64,000 nt of DNA from Montifringilla adamsi (lineage: Eukaryota; Chordata; Aves; Passeriformes; Passeridae). The position numbers and the translations under genes are program-made. Location of the stretch: assembly GCA_017590115.1 (NCBI GenBank), contig JAGGNK010006448.1, positions 3,883,589-3,947,588 of the forward strand, given 5' to 3'. The notes under the pieces are model-generated. The model saw nothing but the letters and a program-made list of their open reading frames with translations, was not told where the DNA came from and did not search any database. Positions within the stretch are counted from its first letter, which is position 1. Every line of letters begins with the position of its first letter. Shown here piece after piece: positions 52,288 through 64,000 of the stretch.

Positions 52288-54200
52288 ATTTAGAAATTAG
52301 GCAAGATACAGTGCTTATAGAGATAATTTTCTCATCTCTACTTTCTTCAGGCCCAAGTATTGCTTTTACTATGCCCTGAGCACAGCCATTTCCTTTGCTT
52401 ATGCTGATGGCACAATACAGCCCTGCTGAGACTGGAGCTACAGAATTTGCCTCTTTTAGTTTGTTTCTGGAAACAGTCAAAAAGTTGCTTCAATCCACAA
52501 TTTGAAACAATTAGTGGTGATAGAATTAACATTAAAAGACTAGTGAATACCATGTGATTAAAACTATGATAGGTTAAAATTATCTGTGATTGCGCACATG
52601 ACTAAACTGTTGCTATATTCCTGAAACATGTTGGACTTTTTAAGTGAAAGTATAGTCCCAGTAGAAATATTGGTACTAATAAGATTTAAATTGGTCAAAT
52701 TCTAGGTTTAGGTATGTCGCTTTTAAGTCTCACATGTGGGAGTAATCACAGACCTTTTGAAATTAATATATACAGGCTCACCTCCCAAGTATTCAAATTA
52801 CTATTGTAATCCTAAATAGGAAGACAAAGTTAAGTAAATTTTCTATAAATCTAACAACTTTGTCTAGACAAACACAAGAACAGTATCTTACGAGTTTACT
52901 TACCAATTTGCTTCTGGGTTCTACGATTCAAACATTAAACAGGTATATCAAAAAAGAAAATCCTTTTCATTCTCACCACATTCAGCCCAACAACTGACTG
53001 ACCAAAATTTTTAAAAAGTGGTCTGATGGGTGAATTTTCATCTTTCCTTGTTTACATTTTCCAAGAACACTATGATATTCGAAGACCATTCTTTCTGCAT
53101 ATGTTGTACTTATCTGGACTGAATTCTCACAGAGCTGTTCTTGCCTATTTGCTCTGATTGTGTATTGACTGCTCAGCTTTACCAGTCTGTATGCAAGCAT
53201 CCTTGGAAATACCTGTAAGCAGTAATGTTACATTTTAATGCAATGTAATGCTAAGAGTATCTCATTGCATATATTGAATTGAATTACTCTTTAGGCATTA
53301 CTATTATTACTATTTTATTGCTATAGCTATCTATCTATCCTCCAATATTTTCCAGCAGCAAAACAAAAAAAAACTTCTGGGGTGGATGTAAAATTTATGG
53401 TTATACACTTAATATTTTCCTTTTCTATCAGTAGGAAATAAGATGATGCTTAGAAATACTTTGCTAAGAATGCAGTGCTAAATGGAGTTTACCTCTCCAT
53501 CTAAATCCCCATCCATTTTGACACCCAACTATATTTGTAATACTTCTCTGTTTCTATTCTAATTTGTAATCTAATTTGTTTAGAGATAGATGTAGCTGTG
53601 AAATCAGATATTTTTGTTTGTATTGTTGTTAATTTTAGTTATTCTGTTGAGTAATAAAAAAAGAATCAAAATAAATAAAATTTTCCTCTTGTACCCTTCA
53701 TAATGAAAATATTATATAGGAAGATGTTGATATATCTATTTTGCCATTTTCAGTATGAAAACAGAAAATATCTTCTGCTCTATTTTTATCAGAATTATGC
53801 ATCTCATAGTATACTAGATCTTATGTTTCTCTTTTGTGACTGTGATAATTAAATGAATAGTTTTCTTTGTATAATAGGCATCCAAAGTATTCCTGTTTCT
53901 GCAAACAGGGGATCTGTTAATTCTGCTTGATACACAGAGCATATCCATAATGGATTCAGTAACAAAGCGTGACATCAAATCTATCTGTATGAAAAATCTA
54001 AATTTTAAATATCAAATGCTTAGTCCTTATAGATTTCCTAGATAGGAGTTTCTGAGACCTCCAGAGGGAAGAGCTGCCTAGAAAAAAAATGGGACCATAG
54101 ATCAGGCAAATATGAAGTAAATGTGTAGGTAAACATGATGCAGTGTGCATCCCATCCAGTATTTGCAATGTTAGAAATGTACGTTCCCGTATTTCACAAA
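52288..54200. other. AT-rich noncoding stretch
   Basis: No gene or dispersed repeat recognised. A short (TCTA)n patch lies near 53,327-53,339. Confidence 0.6.
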
Positions 54201-54260
54201 GTCACAGAATATTCTGAGTTGGAAGGGATGCACAAGGATCATCAGGTCCAAATCTGGGCT
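54201..54260 (-). mobile_element. CR1 3' tail fragment, sense on -
   Basis: GTCACAGAATATTCTGAGTT, continuing with GGAAGGGATGCACAAGGATC, is the reverse complement of a CR1 3' end of the same subfamily type as the copy at 38.7-39.2 kb. Only about 60 bp are recognisable; the sequence to the right no longer matches clearly. A very short, 5'-truncated insertion. Confidence 0.8.
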
Positions 54261-57200
54261 TCTTACCAAAATCTCCCCATCACAGAAGTGGCTTAACTTG
54301 CTGTTTCCTGAAAGGGGGTTGTTTCTAGGGAGAAAGAACAGTGAGATACACATTCTTTGAACATAACATCTACAGATTCATAATCAAAAGTCTTAGAAAT
54401 TACTTTGAAAATTGTAATATGAGGATGTAATTTGCCCTATATGGGACAACAGCCATGCATCTATAATGTTCAGTGAAATCTCTGTTTCCCTCAGCCTTTT
54501 TGAACATCCCCATGATCATTCATTATGTGCAAAATTATTTCAATACTTTCCCCCATAGTAACAGCAAGTGACAGCATTCTGTGTACTGCGGTGTTGCAGC
54601 ACTCTTATGCCATTCTGTTCTAAGAAATGTAAGCAGCCTTTATGTACATAAAAAAAAAAAAAAAATTCAATTAAGCATTGTGTCCCATTTTTCAGCACAA
54701 GTATTACCTTCAAGCAATAAGGAATAAATTGCTTTACAGCTAGGAAAATACCCAAGGTAATTCAAGTCATTCATACTGTTATGATCCTTGTCCCTATGAA
54801 ACAAAATTTACTCACTCTGCAGTTATTCTGTAATGCTGATAAAAGATAAAGAATTTCCCTTTAAAATATTTCTAATATTTATGAAGACATATCTTGGGTT
54901 TATTCAAGACTTTTTTTCTAATCTAACAAAAATTCCATTGTGAATTTGGATGAGAGACGTGTCAATTTAATACATGTGAATTAATGTATGGGTCATCTTC
55001 ATGCGAATCAGAAAAATTTTTGGTTTTCTACATATTTAAGGAGTTTAAGCAGGTTGAAAATTATTTTGGTTTAAGTCTATTTTAATAGAATGTAATTCAT
55101 ATCCAAACCCCTTTTCTGTAGGAGAGTAAAAATTAGTGTGATTGGCCCTAATCATTTTAATAAGAAGAGCTCACAAAATCCTGTGCAACAACTAAAATTT
55201 TAAGCATTTACATGGTTTTATTTATTTTTTCTTTTTCATCATAAAAAACAAATTCTTTGTGCTTAATAAACATTGTTAGATATTTCTATAAATGTATCTA
55301 AACTACTATCAAGTTTCATAGTCACTCCTTGAAGCTAATAATCATTTTTGTCTTGTCAATCCAAGCTCTCATTATTTCCTTCTGATTTATTTTCACAGGA
55401 TTCTGAATTCTTTCTTTGATATTGTGAAGCCTGGATTGCATTTGAAAGGTCCCTCTTCTCCTGTGGTGAAGAACAACATGCAAGTTATTATCAAAAATAT
55501 GTCTAACTCTCACTCATAGTTTCACATTGGAGACAAAATCAAACTGCTCTTCAGGAAGAGGACAGTCACTCAGTCTCTATCTGAAGTCATGGCAGGACAA
55601 GACACCATGACTGTAAAAACTGCTATGAATCCTAAATTATGTGGATGTGAAAAAGAAAAAATGAGAAAATGCTGCATACAACACACAAAAGCCCATAAAA
55701 AGCAATATTGAAACTGGGATATATGCAAGGAAGTTAGGCATGTCAGAAAAAGAAAACAGAATAAGAAAAAAGCTCCAAGTTAAAAGAAAACAAAATATGA
55801 GGATGAAGAAAGGCTGGATCTTCAAAGAGAGATATTAAGAGATGGTATTAAAGGGATTGTCTGATGATTCACCCAAGGATTAAATGAAAATATGTTCCAC
55901 ATATTTCAAATGGAGAATAATTGTACCATTTGTGTCCACTCAGCTTGTAGGATGGCTGCACTACACACATGTGCTTGTAAAAGTATATATGCACTCAATT
56001 ATATTATAGTTGAATATACATCTGAAGCTACAATAACCATGAAAAGTTCTAGTTTCAGAAACCTCTGACTTTCAATGCACAGCTTTGACATACTAAGGGG
56101 AAGATAAGTCAAGAAAATATATAAAAATTTTAAAACATATTTTTCCGTGTCATCATTTAATGGAAATGTCTTGACAGGTTTTCAAAGGCCTGACTCCTTA
56201 ACACCTGAAGATGTCAAAGAGCAACAGTGTAAGCATGAAGACCAGATGCTGAATAGCTATATCATAGATCTAGCATTGAACATAACAGCCTTTCCCAATT
56301 TCAAGCCTTGTTAACTGATAACTCCTGCATTACTTTCATCTGGAAATCCAGTTTCAAAAAAAACCCTGAGGGTGGAAAAGAAAGAGCATCTTGGCATTGG
56401 CTTATGAGTTAGGGTTCTTTATGCAGCAAGCCCAATATGAGTGCAGCTTATTACTGTGTGAAGATTATTTCTGATAGCTACACATCCAATCCATACACAG
56501 AAAGGCCACAGAACCTCTGTCCAGTTTGGGTTGAAAGCAGCTCCTGATGAATTCAGTGGAATTTGGCCCATCTACTTAACTCTATTTCATGCAGCTGCAT
56601 CTGAGCATAAAACATAATATTATTCAAATATCCCATCATGACAAAAAATATTACTGACCTAACTGAAAATGGACTATACATATGGATGGATTACAAATGA
56701 CATTTGATGGTCCTGATTAATGCAAAAAGTATTAAGAGTATCCCCTTATGATAAGAAAAGACTTATGATTGAAATGGCGGGGTTTGAAGAAGAATTGTCT
56801 TACAATCTAAAGAAATTTAAACAATTTTTGTAATAGTTATAGCGCTTCAGTGATATTTTCCTGATTTGGAAAAATGATTGTGACTCACTGGAAAGGTTTA
56901 TTATGGAGCTGAATAATTTATACTTCACCGTTATACTTGATGAAAAGCAGAGTCAGAAGACTGTTAACTATCTTGATGTAAGTCAGGCAGATTTGATCCC
57001 AGTGACAGCAGAGCATATTTTGGCTTTCTGTGGATGAGATAGATGTAGTCACTGTAAGAAATTGAATTTTTTTTTAAAAAAAAGCCTTCAAAATATGAGA
57101 AAATTTTATATAATACTTACATTAACACCAGATATAGCCATGCTGACCAGAGTTTCCATACTATCCTTGTCAAGTCACCTCTGTCCCAGCGTTATGACAA

Positions 57201-58680
57201 TATTAAATGAAAAATACTATGATTTATAGAAACAACCTTTTTGTCACCACAAGGATTTTCTAGAATCTCATTTCACAGAATCTGTAGCAGTTTTGATGGA
57301 ACAAGGACAACTCAAAACTGAAGAGACATACTTTGAAAGTGGTTTGAGAAATTAGTCCCTACCCATTGTATGGGAGTAGGAATAGAGGATTTCTATCTTT
57401 ATGTATAATTCCCAATGAATGTGGCCCACTTGGGGTACTGTTCACACTTGGAATCCCAATTCAAAGACCACCAGACAAGATCATATACCATATAAAGATA
57501 TTTGTTGACAGAATGCAGCAACTGCTTTGTTAGACATTTTCACCTTTTTTATTGCCATCTGTAATAGGTCAGAGTATAAATTGACATATTTCATGCCTAA
57601 ATACTGTAGTGAAAACATGTTTGCTGAAATGCCTGTAGTTGCTTTTAAATGAAAGATATTAAAGATCTCTTGATACATGGTAATGATGCTAAATATATCA
57701 ATAAAAGTAATTTCCTAAGTAGTCCTGAGCTAAATTGCTTTCTTCTCCTAACCACAAGCAGTTTACAAAATTACATTAAGACAAAACTCACTTATCCACT
57801 CCCTGGTTGGAGTCTTTGGAAAAAACAGAGACATCCCACCTTAGTGACTCGTGTTTATTGAAGTGCCTCTGTTTTGCAGTTTATGCCGTAGAGAAACCTG
57901 AAAAAATCTGAAATTTTGAGCATGAAGATTCACCTGGGACGAATTAGACATCTCCACCTGGAACAAAGGATTGCCTGGAAGGTAAATCTGAAGTAAAATC
58001 TGCCTTAACATAGATAGACACAGAGTGTCTGGTAGCAGACACATGGTTAAGAGCTTCAGTGCTGAATAAAGAAGCTCCCATAAAGCTCCTCAGGGTACAA
58101 GGGTCCTCCCTTTGACATTGACTCTCTGCAGGAGGATCTTCAGGGTTGATTATAAGCAACATGGCAGATATTCACAGGAGGAAAATACAAGTACATCCAT
58201 TGCTTGGGGTGTAGCATAGGGTGCACTTACTTGACAGGATTTGGACCTCTGTCAATCAATCCATTTGCTCGGATAGAGTATGATTCCCATGGAGATATCT
58301 GAGGTTGCATGTGGCATCTGAGTGCCAGCTAAAGCTGAAGATGGGCTCAGGCCTCCTACACACCATGCCATATTTTGTAACTCCATGCAGATATTTTGGA
58401 TACTTCAGGGTATGTGAAAAAGCAGTCTATTTTTTCCAGAGAAATCACCACTGAATGAAGTCTGTGTTGGTGACACTCAGCAGAGAGGATGACTTCAGGT
58501 GCTTCTTTTCAGAAATGCAGATATCTTTCCTCCAAGGGACTTGGTGTCACCTGCTGCAGAACCTCCAAGGATTTTTAGGCATTCTGTTCTTCTGTGGATG
58601 TTTGATGTTGTTTCACAGAATGATGGGATTCAGAGTGCCCTTGGGAGACCTTTTTTGCACCCAATATTGAAACAGCCTTT
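54261..58680. other. AT-rich noncoding stretch
   Basis: No gene recognised. An A16 run is at 54,650-54,665. The 39 bp at 58,295-58,333 resemble 46,702-46,740. Confidence 0.6.
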
Positions 58681-58685
58681 ACATG

Positions 58686-59229
58686 TGCACTGGTTTCAGC
58701 TGGAACAGAGTTAAATTTCCTCATAGTAGGTGATATGGTGCCACGTTTCGCATTTCTGGCCAAATATTCTAATTTTTAAGTACTGCTGATCAGTGTCTGC
58801 AATAGGCAAAGTCTTTTGTTTCTCACTCTGCCACCACCCAGTGAATAAACTGAGCCAACTGGGAGGAGACAGAACTGGGCAGGTGACCCAAGCTAATCAG
58901 AGGTGCTTCATGCCTCACAATGTCATACTAAGCAATAAAAAGGGAGGTGGGGGGGATTTATGTAAGTTAGCCATCTTTTGCTTGGGACCTGGCAGGGTGT
59001 CAGTCTACTGCTTGGAAGGTGGTGAACAACTGCCTTTGTATCAGCTTTTTTGTTTTGTTTTCTGTTCTCCTTTCCTCTTCCACTGCTACTTTGTTCATGA
59101 AACTATTTTTTTCTTGACTCATGAGTTTCACGCTTTCTTTTCTCTTTTCTTATTCCACTGGTGGTAGAGGGCAGGCAAAAAGAGGCAGCAGCTGTGTGCT
59201 TAACTGTCTATGAGGGTTAACCCAAAACA
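58686..59229 (+). mobile_element. ERVL-type solo LTR (avian), older copy
   Basis: A 544-bp solo LTR of the same family as the one at 47,302. It starts TGCACTGGTTTCAGCTGG and ends GGTTAACCCAAAACA; both ends have exactly the same length as the corresponding ends of the 47.3 kb copy. Shared internal blocks include GGGAGGAGACAGAACTGGGC (58,860-58,879), a CAATAAAA word near 58,933-58,940, and TGGTGAACAACTGCC. The putative 5-bp target duplication is ACATG (58,681-58,685) and GCATG (59,230-59,234), one mismatch. It is more diverged than the 47.3 kb copy and hence probably older. No internal retroviral sequence remains. Confidence 0.85.
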
Positions 59230-61476
59230 GCATGGCATAAACAAAAATATTATTTTTGTATCAATTTTTTTTTTTTCAGGTTGCCAGTGGTCTCCTGGTT
59301 TGCATTCCCTATGCCTAAGACAAAGATCAGAAAAAAACAAACTATATTGATTGGCAACAATTGGCAAACTCACCAGTTTTGTGCTTGAGGCCAGACTGGA
59401 AAGTAGTCACACCATCTCTTGTCCAAATTAATCTTTGTTTACCGACATTTATCTTTAACTACAGTGCTACACTTATTCTAAATCACTCCACAACAGAAAG
59501 GCACATGTTAGAGGACAGAATGTGTTGTGGCCAGGTTATCTTGGGTTGCACTCAATTAAGGCTCCAAGAAAAATACTGGACTCTGTTGAAGGGTATGCTG
59601 TCTGCAGTTTGGTTTTGTTCCATTCCTGGAAGCCTTTTTCCTCCCCCTCTCTCTCTGCATTTCCAGACTGACTGCCAGTTACATCTGCTTTTCAGCAATT
59701 GAAAATTTGGATGGGTAAACAGCACAGATGTGATTGCAGAAGCTGCAGTGTAAGTCACCAGACCCCTTTGATCTTATGGGATGTTAGCAATGGTGACATA
59801 TCTGCAAAGGCTGTTTGACAATTTGGCAAAGGCCAGCAGAAGTTACTGACTCTGTAATCAAAATTTCCTGTTTGGTATGTTCCATCCCAACAGTCCTTTA
59901 GTAATAAAGGCTATCCCCTTTTATTGGAAATTATATTTCCCTGTTATTTAATGAAAGGCTTCTGAAATTACTACTCATCTGTAATTCATTAAAAATGGAA
60001 GGAATTAACTTCCATGGGTATAACCAAGGGCCAGATTCTGCAATGAACTGTATAACCTGTGAAAGTTTATTGAGGACTCTAGAGTTGTTTGGGCTGTAGA
60101 TTACTGAATCATGTGGCACAGAAACTGTATAAGGGAACAGAGAAGGAGACATAGTTGAGCTCCATGCATTTCTACCAAATACCATGGAATCTCAAACATA
60201 AAACTTGACCATCCTGGACTTTGTATCTATGAATCATATCTAGGTTACTCTGGATCCAGGCCTAATACCACGCATGGCTTTTGTTGTGAATCCTAAGGAC
60301 AGATCATTCCCAAATACCTTAGTCCCCAGAGACACCCTTTTTTGCAGCACTTCTCCTTTTAGCTGAGTTGAAGCCACCCCTTCCCATCATGGGAACTCAC
60401 ACAGCACCAGTTTAGAACAGCTATAATTCTGGATCTTGAGGTGTAATTCTGGATCAGAAGAGGGTAAGACCACACAGTATATCTAATTATCCCTGTGTCC
60501 AGCATAAGACACCTGAGTCCCCACACAGTAATCTGGGCTGCACTTTGAGGCCAGACTTGGAGAAGTAACGTGTTGCAACATTTAAGCACGTAGCACCAAC
60601 CCCTCAAGCAGAAAGTAAAGGTGGTTAATATTAGTTCAAGTACAATCAGAAAGCCCATTCAGCTACTGTTGTTTCTTAAAATGCGGGTTGTTTTTTTTTT
60701 TAATATAATAAAGCTTCTCGTTCAGCAGAGTAGGCCGTGAATGATTCAGTGCATAAACTCTCGTGAAACCCAAACTGTTATTGGCAGACATGGAAGGCCA
60801 ATAGAAAATATCCTTGGGCATCTCTAATAAAGGAAACAATGTTTTTGTTTGTTGAGAGGATTCAGGGTTTATTAATGTGCTGACACCCTGAATGGAAGAG
60901 AGGAGCATACAAGGGGTTTGACAGGGGTAGCTAGCCTGCAAAGAGATATCTGTTCCTTAAACAGATTGCAACTTATTAGCCATTAATTTTACTATTTTTC
61001 CTTAAAATGCCATTGGAGTAGTTCTCTCCAGTAGGCATTTTTCATATAATCCATTTGGTATGTAGTGGGGTTTCTGAGTGTGGCTAATATGCAGCCAATT
61101 AATTAAAGAGTTGCCACTGGAAAGAACCTTCTGTTGTGTATGACCTGGTGACTGAGTGCTTGGAGGAAAGAAATCTGTAGCTTGGATATAAAAATTATCA
61201 ACTGAAAAGGTTTATGCAGTTGACTAGCAGAATTATATAAAGCTAATCCCACAAGAAAGTGTTGCTTTTCTTGCTGTTCCCCTATCCTTTCTCTTTCTAA
61301 AAAACTGGTTTTCCTATTTTTAAATTATTTTTTTACTGTTGCACCCAGAGGCTGCACCAAGACCGAAGGTTGTTGCACTGAGAAGGGGAAAAACAAAGCC
61401 TAGAAAGTCCAAATCAGATGGGCTACTTTGATGAGCAGTTGTATTGAAACTTCAGGCTAATATTTCTCATTCAAGA
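59230..61476. other. Noncoding stretch, no gene seen
   Basis: AT-rich, unique. The 113-codon open frame at 59,361-59,702 has no domain or conserved motif I recognise. Confidence 0.6.
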
Positions 61477-61515
61477 GAGATGGGAGATTGAGATGGGAGA
61501 TTAAGATGGGAGCTG
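61477..61515 (+). repeat. 13-bp tandem repeat, three units
   Basis: GAGATGGGAGATT occurs twice perfectly (61,477-61,489 and 61,490-61,502), followed by a diverged third unit to 61,515. It lies just upstream of a CR1 copy. Confidence 0.88.
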
Positions 61516-61529
61516 TCTTTGACTAACAT

Positions 61530-61959
61530 TTCAGATAATGGGTAATGGAGCTGGTGAAGGGTCTAGAGAACAAGTAATATGAGGAGCAGCTGAAGGAGCT
61601 GGGGTTGTTTGGACTGGAGAAAATGAGGCTCAGTTGAGACCTTACCACTCTCTATAACTACCTAAAAGGAGGGTGTAGCCACATGCAATTCAGCCTTTTC
61701 TCCTAGGTAACCAGTGATAGGACAAGAGGACATAGTCATAAACTGCACCAGGAGAGGTTCAGGTTGGACATGAGGAAGAATTTTTTTTACTGGAAGGGTG
61801 ATTAAATACCAAAACTGGCTGCCCAGGGAGGTAATGGAGTCACCATCCCTGGAGGTGTTAAAGAAATTATGGGGAATGACACTTAGTGCCATGATTTAGT
61901 TGACAGTGTGATGTTCAATGATCTTGGAGGTCTTTTCCAACGTCTATGATTCTATAAAT
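61530..61959 (+). mobile_element. CR1 LINE, 5'-truncated copy, sense on +
   Basis: A CR1 3' fragment with GAGCAGCTGAAGGAGCTGGG (61,582-61,601), the block CAGGTTGGACATGAGGAAGA (61,759-61,778), GGCTGCCCAGGGAGGTAATG, GATCTTGGAGGTCTTTTCCA near 61,920, and the terminal tail CTATGATTCTATAAAT (61,945-61,960). Frameshifts and stops break ORF2. The left boundary is approximate. Confidence 0.94.
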
Positions 61960-63061
61960 CCAGCTCCAGAAAAGTATTTCAATTTATATTTTACACCCAG
62001 AATATTTCAATAGAAAGGACAAAACTGAAAGGACAAAAAACTTAAGTCTTGTCCCATAGCGATTACAATAATAGCTGTTATCATGAGACACTTATTTTTC
62101 CCTTCTTTTGTCCTTATGAGTGCTGGAAAGGAATGTAACATTTCAGAACTGATCTTAGGTCCACCTTTTTAGACATATTATATATGAGACTATTATTACA
62201 ATGTCTTAGAGTCTCATAACATTTAATAAATTCAAGCTCATGACTTCCCACTGATTTAGAATGGTAATTATTCACAGGGTTACACTGTTTCCTATATTGA
62301 GCCATTCCAAATTATTTTAAGACCTACCAATTAAAATTTGCTTGAGAGAATTGATAAACAAAAAGCTCCTTTTTTCTGAATATTAATGATAGAAAGGAAT
62401 ATTTTTGGGGAGATGCAAATGTGAGTGAAAGCTCTGTATGCTGAGAGGTAAAAAATCTCCAGCTGCCACATTGAAATCCATTGTCTTATGTGTATGGTTA
62501 CTCCTTTTCATTCACTAGATAGTTTCATTATGATAGGAAAATACTTCTTACAAATAGTAAGTGTGGAAACGCCAACTTTCAGGCAGATTTTTGAACTGGA
62601 AGGGTTAACTGTATTTGAGGGCAAAGAATGAAAATAATTTGATGAAGCCTGTGAGTTTTAAGAATGAACATCGAGACGTGTGGCTAGATAGAGGTGGGAC
62701 AAAACTACAGTAATATCATAGGAAGAGATGTATGAACCAGAGAAATTCTGAATAAATGTGAAAATATAACTGAATAAATGTGAGTAGTTCAACAGGAACT
62801 TAATCTGTTGATATGGGTGGAGGTTGAAAATACTTTCTTTAATGCCATAAGAGCAATCAAAAAGCAAGTGTGATAGGCTGAGAGACAGATTATGGAGAAT
62901 TAGAAATCCTAAGGGGTGCATACAGTTTTTTCTTACTATTCATATGCTATAAAAAGTTTCAACTTTTCTTTTGAAAAGGGAATATAGTGGAAGAATGTAT
63001 TTCTGTCTCTATATGTTTTGCTTCCAAACTTGTTTTCTTTAATTGAGCACTGCCAGCTCTT
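61960..63061. other. AT-rich noncoding stretch
   Basis: No gene or repeat family recognised between the CR1 copy and the A/C tract. Confidence 0.65.
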
Positions 63062-63202
63062 AACAAAAAACAAACAAACAAACAAACAAACAAAAAAAAC
63101 CAAATAAAAACCCCAAACAAACAAACAAAAAAACAAACAAACAAACAAACAAAAAAAAAAAAACAAAAAAAAAACCCCCAAAAAACCAACCCAAAAAAAC
63201 CT
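63062..63202 (+). repeat. (CAAA)n-rich A/C-only tract
   Basis: About 140 bp made almost entirely of A and C on the + strand (a single T near 63,104, no G), with runs of CAAA units and long A-runs. The minus strand gives long T/G open frames (VCLFVCLF-type) that are artefacts of the repeat. Confidence 0.95.
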
Positions 63203-64000
63203 ACATTTCAGCAACATTGAGCTATTTGAACCACTTCATAGGAAATAAGAATTTCACAAACATTGATTCAACCCGTGATCTGAGCTTAGTTAAAGGTCTT
63301 CTTGATCTTAGTAAATTCATTCTGGTCAACCTGAATAACAGCTCAATTAAACACCCACCTCCCTGGTATTCTTCCTCCAGCCCTGACCTGTCTTTGTATG
63401 ATGACTCTATTCACATCTTTTAAATGCTGCCATTTCTGACACCTTTGGATAGACTTTTTTCACAGCAGACTGGCTGGCGGTATGGACCCTCCTGTTATTT
63501 TGACTCTTGAGTCAGAGCACAAAGCACTTCAGAAGAAAATCCTCACAATAGTATAGCTTGAATATACGTGATATCGACCTCTTCCAGCTAGGCAAAGTAA
63601 AGGATATGTGCAATACCATTTGTGAAATACAGAGACTTAGGCAGTCCTGGCACAGAGATGTTTGCCTCAGTGTATTTGAGGAAGTCAGAAGCAGGGAGAT
63701 GATTGATTTATTTCTTTTCTTCCTTTTATTTCAGGTGCTCTTGAGTAGCATTAAGAACAACTTGAAACAAATGTAAAGCCCATTCTAGTGGGTCAGCTTC
63801 ATCCTCGAGATGGTAAAATTGTTGGGCCAAGTATAAATGTTGAGCATTCAGAGGCTTGCCTTATGGTTGTGCACGAATAGTGGTGAGGATGAGGAGGAAA
63901 CCTGCTTTTGTACCACTCCCAGCTTCCCTTTAATTCTCACACAAAGACACACACTACTGTGATAGCTCTGCTGTCAACAGGAAATTCTATGAGCCAACAA
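63203..64000. other. Noncoding stretch to window end
   Basis: No gene, RNA gene or repeat recognised. Confidence 0.6.

Noticed and set aside
52149..52379. Open frame with repeated Ser-Tyr-Pro-Ile-Leu
   Set aside because: Produced by the CTATC microsatellite.
47302..59229. The two ERVL-type LTRs as ends of one 12-kb provirus
   Set aside because: They are clearly diverged from each other, each has its own putative target duplication, the spacing is too large, and no retroviral genes lie between them.
62936..63217. Phe/Leu/Val/Cys-rich open frame on -, resembling a membrane protein
   Set aside because: It is the complement of the CAAA-rich tract, so the hydrophobicity is a repeat artefact.

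Overview
The window looks like bird nuclear DNA, AT-rich and without a recognisable gene. The evidence is its repeats: at least six truncated CR1 LINE copies (the dominant avian retrotransposon), two solo LTRs that I recognise as an avian ERVL-type family beginning TGTGCTGGTTTT, and two copies of a longer avian LTR family. Those LTR families point to Neoaves, possibly a songbird, but the species cannot be fixed from this sequence. Family assignments come from memory of avian consensus sequences, not from a database search.

Layout. 1-3.8 kb is unique AT-rich DNA. CR1 copies in + orientation lie at about 3.78-4.55 kb and 6.95-7.47 kb. 7.5-28.6 kb is mostly unique AT-rich DNA. It holds a (TAA)9 microsatellite (10.83 kb), an 88-bp duplicated segment (10.90 and 12.33 kb), a hairpin (15.07 kb), a polypyrimidine tract (18.24 kb) and a perfect 42-bp palindrome (24.91 kb). 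A minus-strand CR1 fills 28.62-29.32 kb, and a CR1 of another subfamily lies at 38.7-39.2 kb. A 17-bp-arm perfect hairpin is at 41.14 kb. A 3'-truncated long LTR in + orientation lies at 42.72-43.28 kb, and a minus-strand copy of the same family at 47.20-48.67 kb is split by a younger ERVL solo LTR (47,302-47,895) with a 5-bp target duplication. The last 12 kb hold a (TATCC)n microsatellite (52.19 kb), a CR1 tail (54.20 kb), a second, older ERVL solo LTR (58.69-59.23 kb), a CR1 (61.53-61.96 kb) and a 140-bp A/C-only tract (63.06 kb).

No protein-coding exon, tRNA, rRNA or other RNA gene could be supported. The longest open frames fall inside repeats or have no recognisable domain. The window is most simply an intergenic gene desert or the inside of a very long intron; the sequence alone cannot separate the two. 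No new multi-gene system was found. The best structural observations are the nested LTR insertion, whose empty site is preserved in the sister copy 4 kb away, the perfect 42-bp palindrome, the 17-bp hairpin, and the 88-bp duplication whose second copy ends in two back-to-back hairpins.
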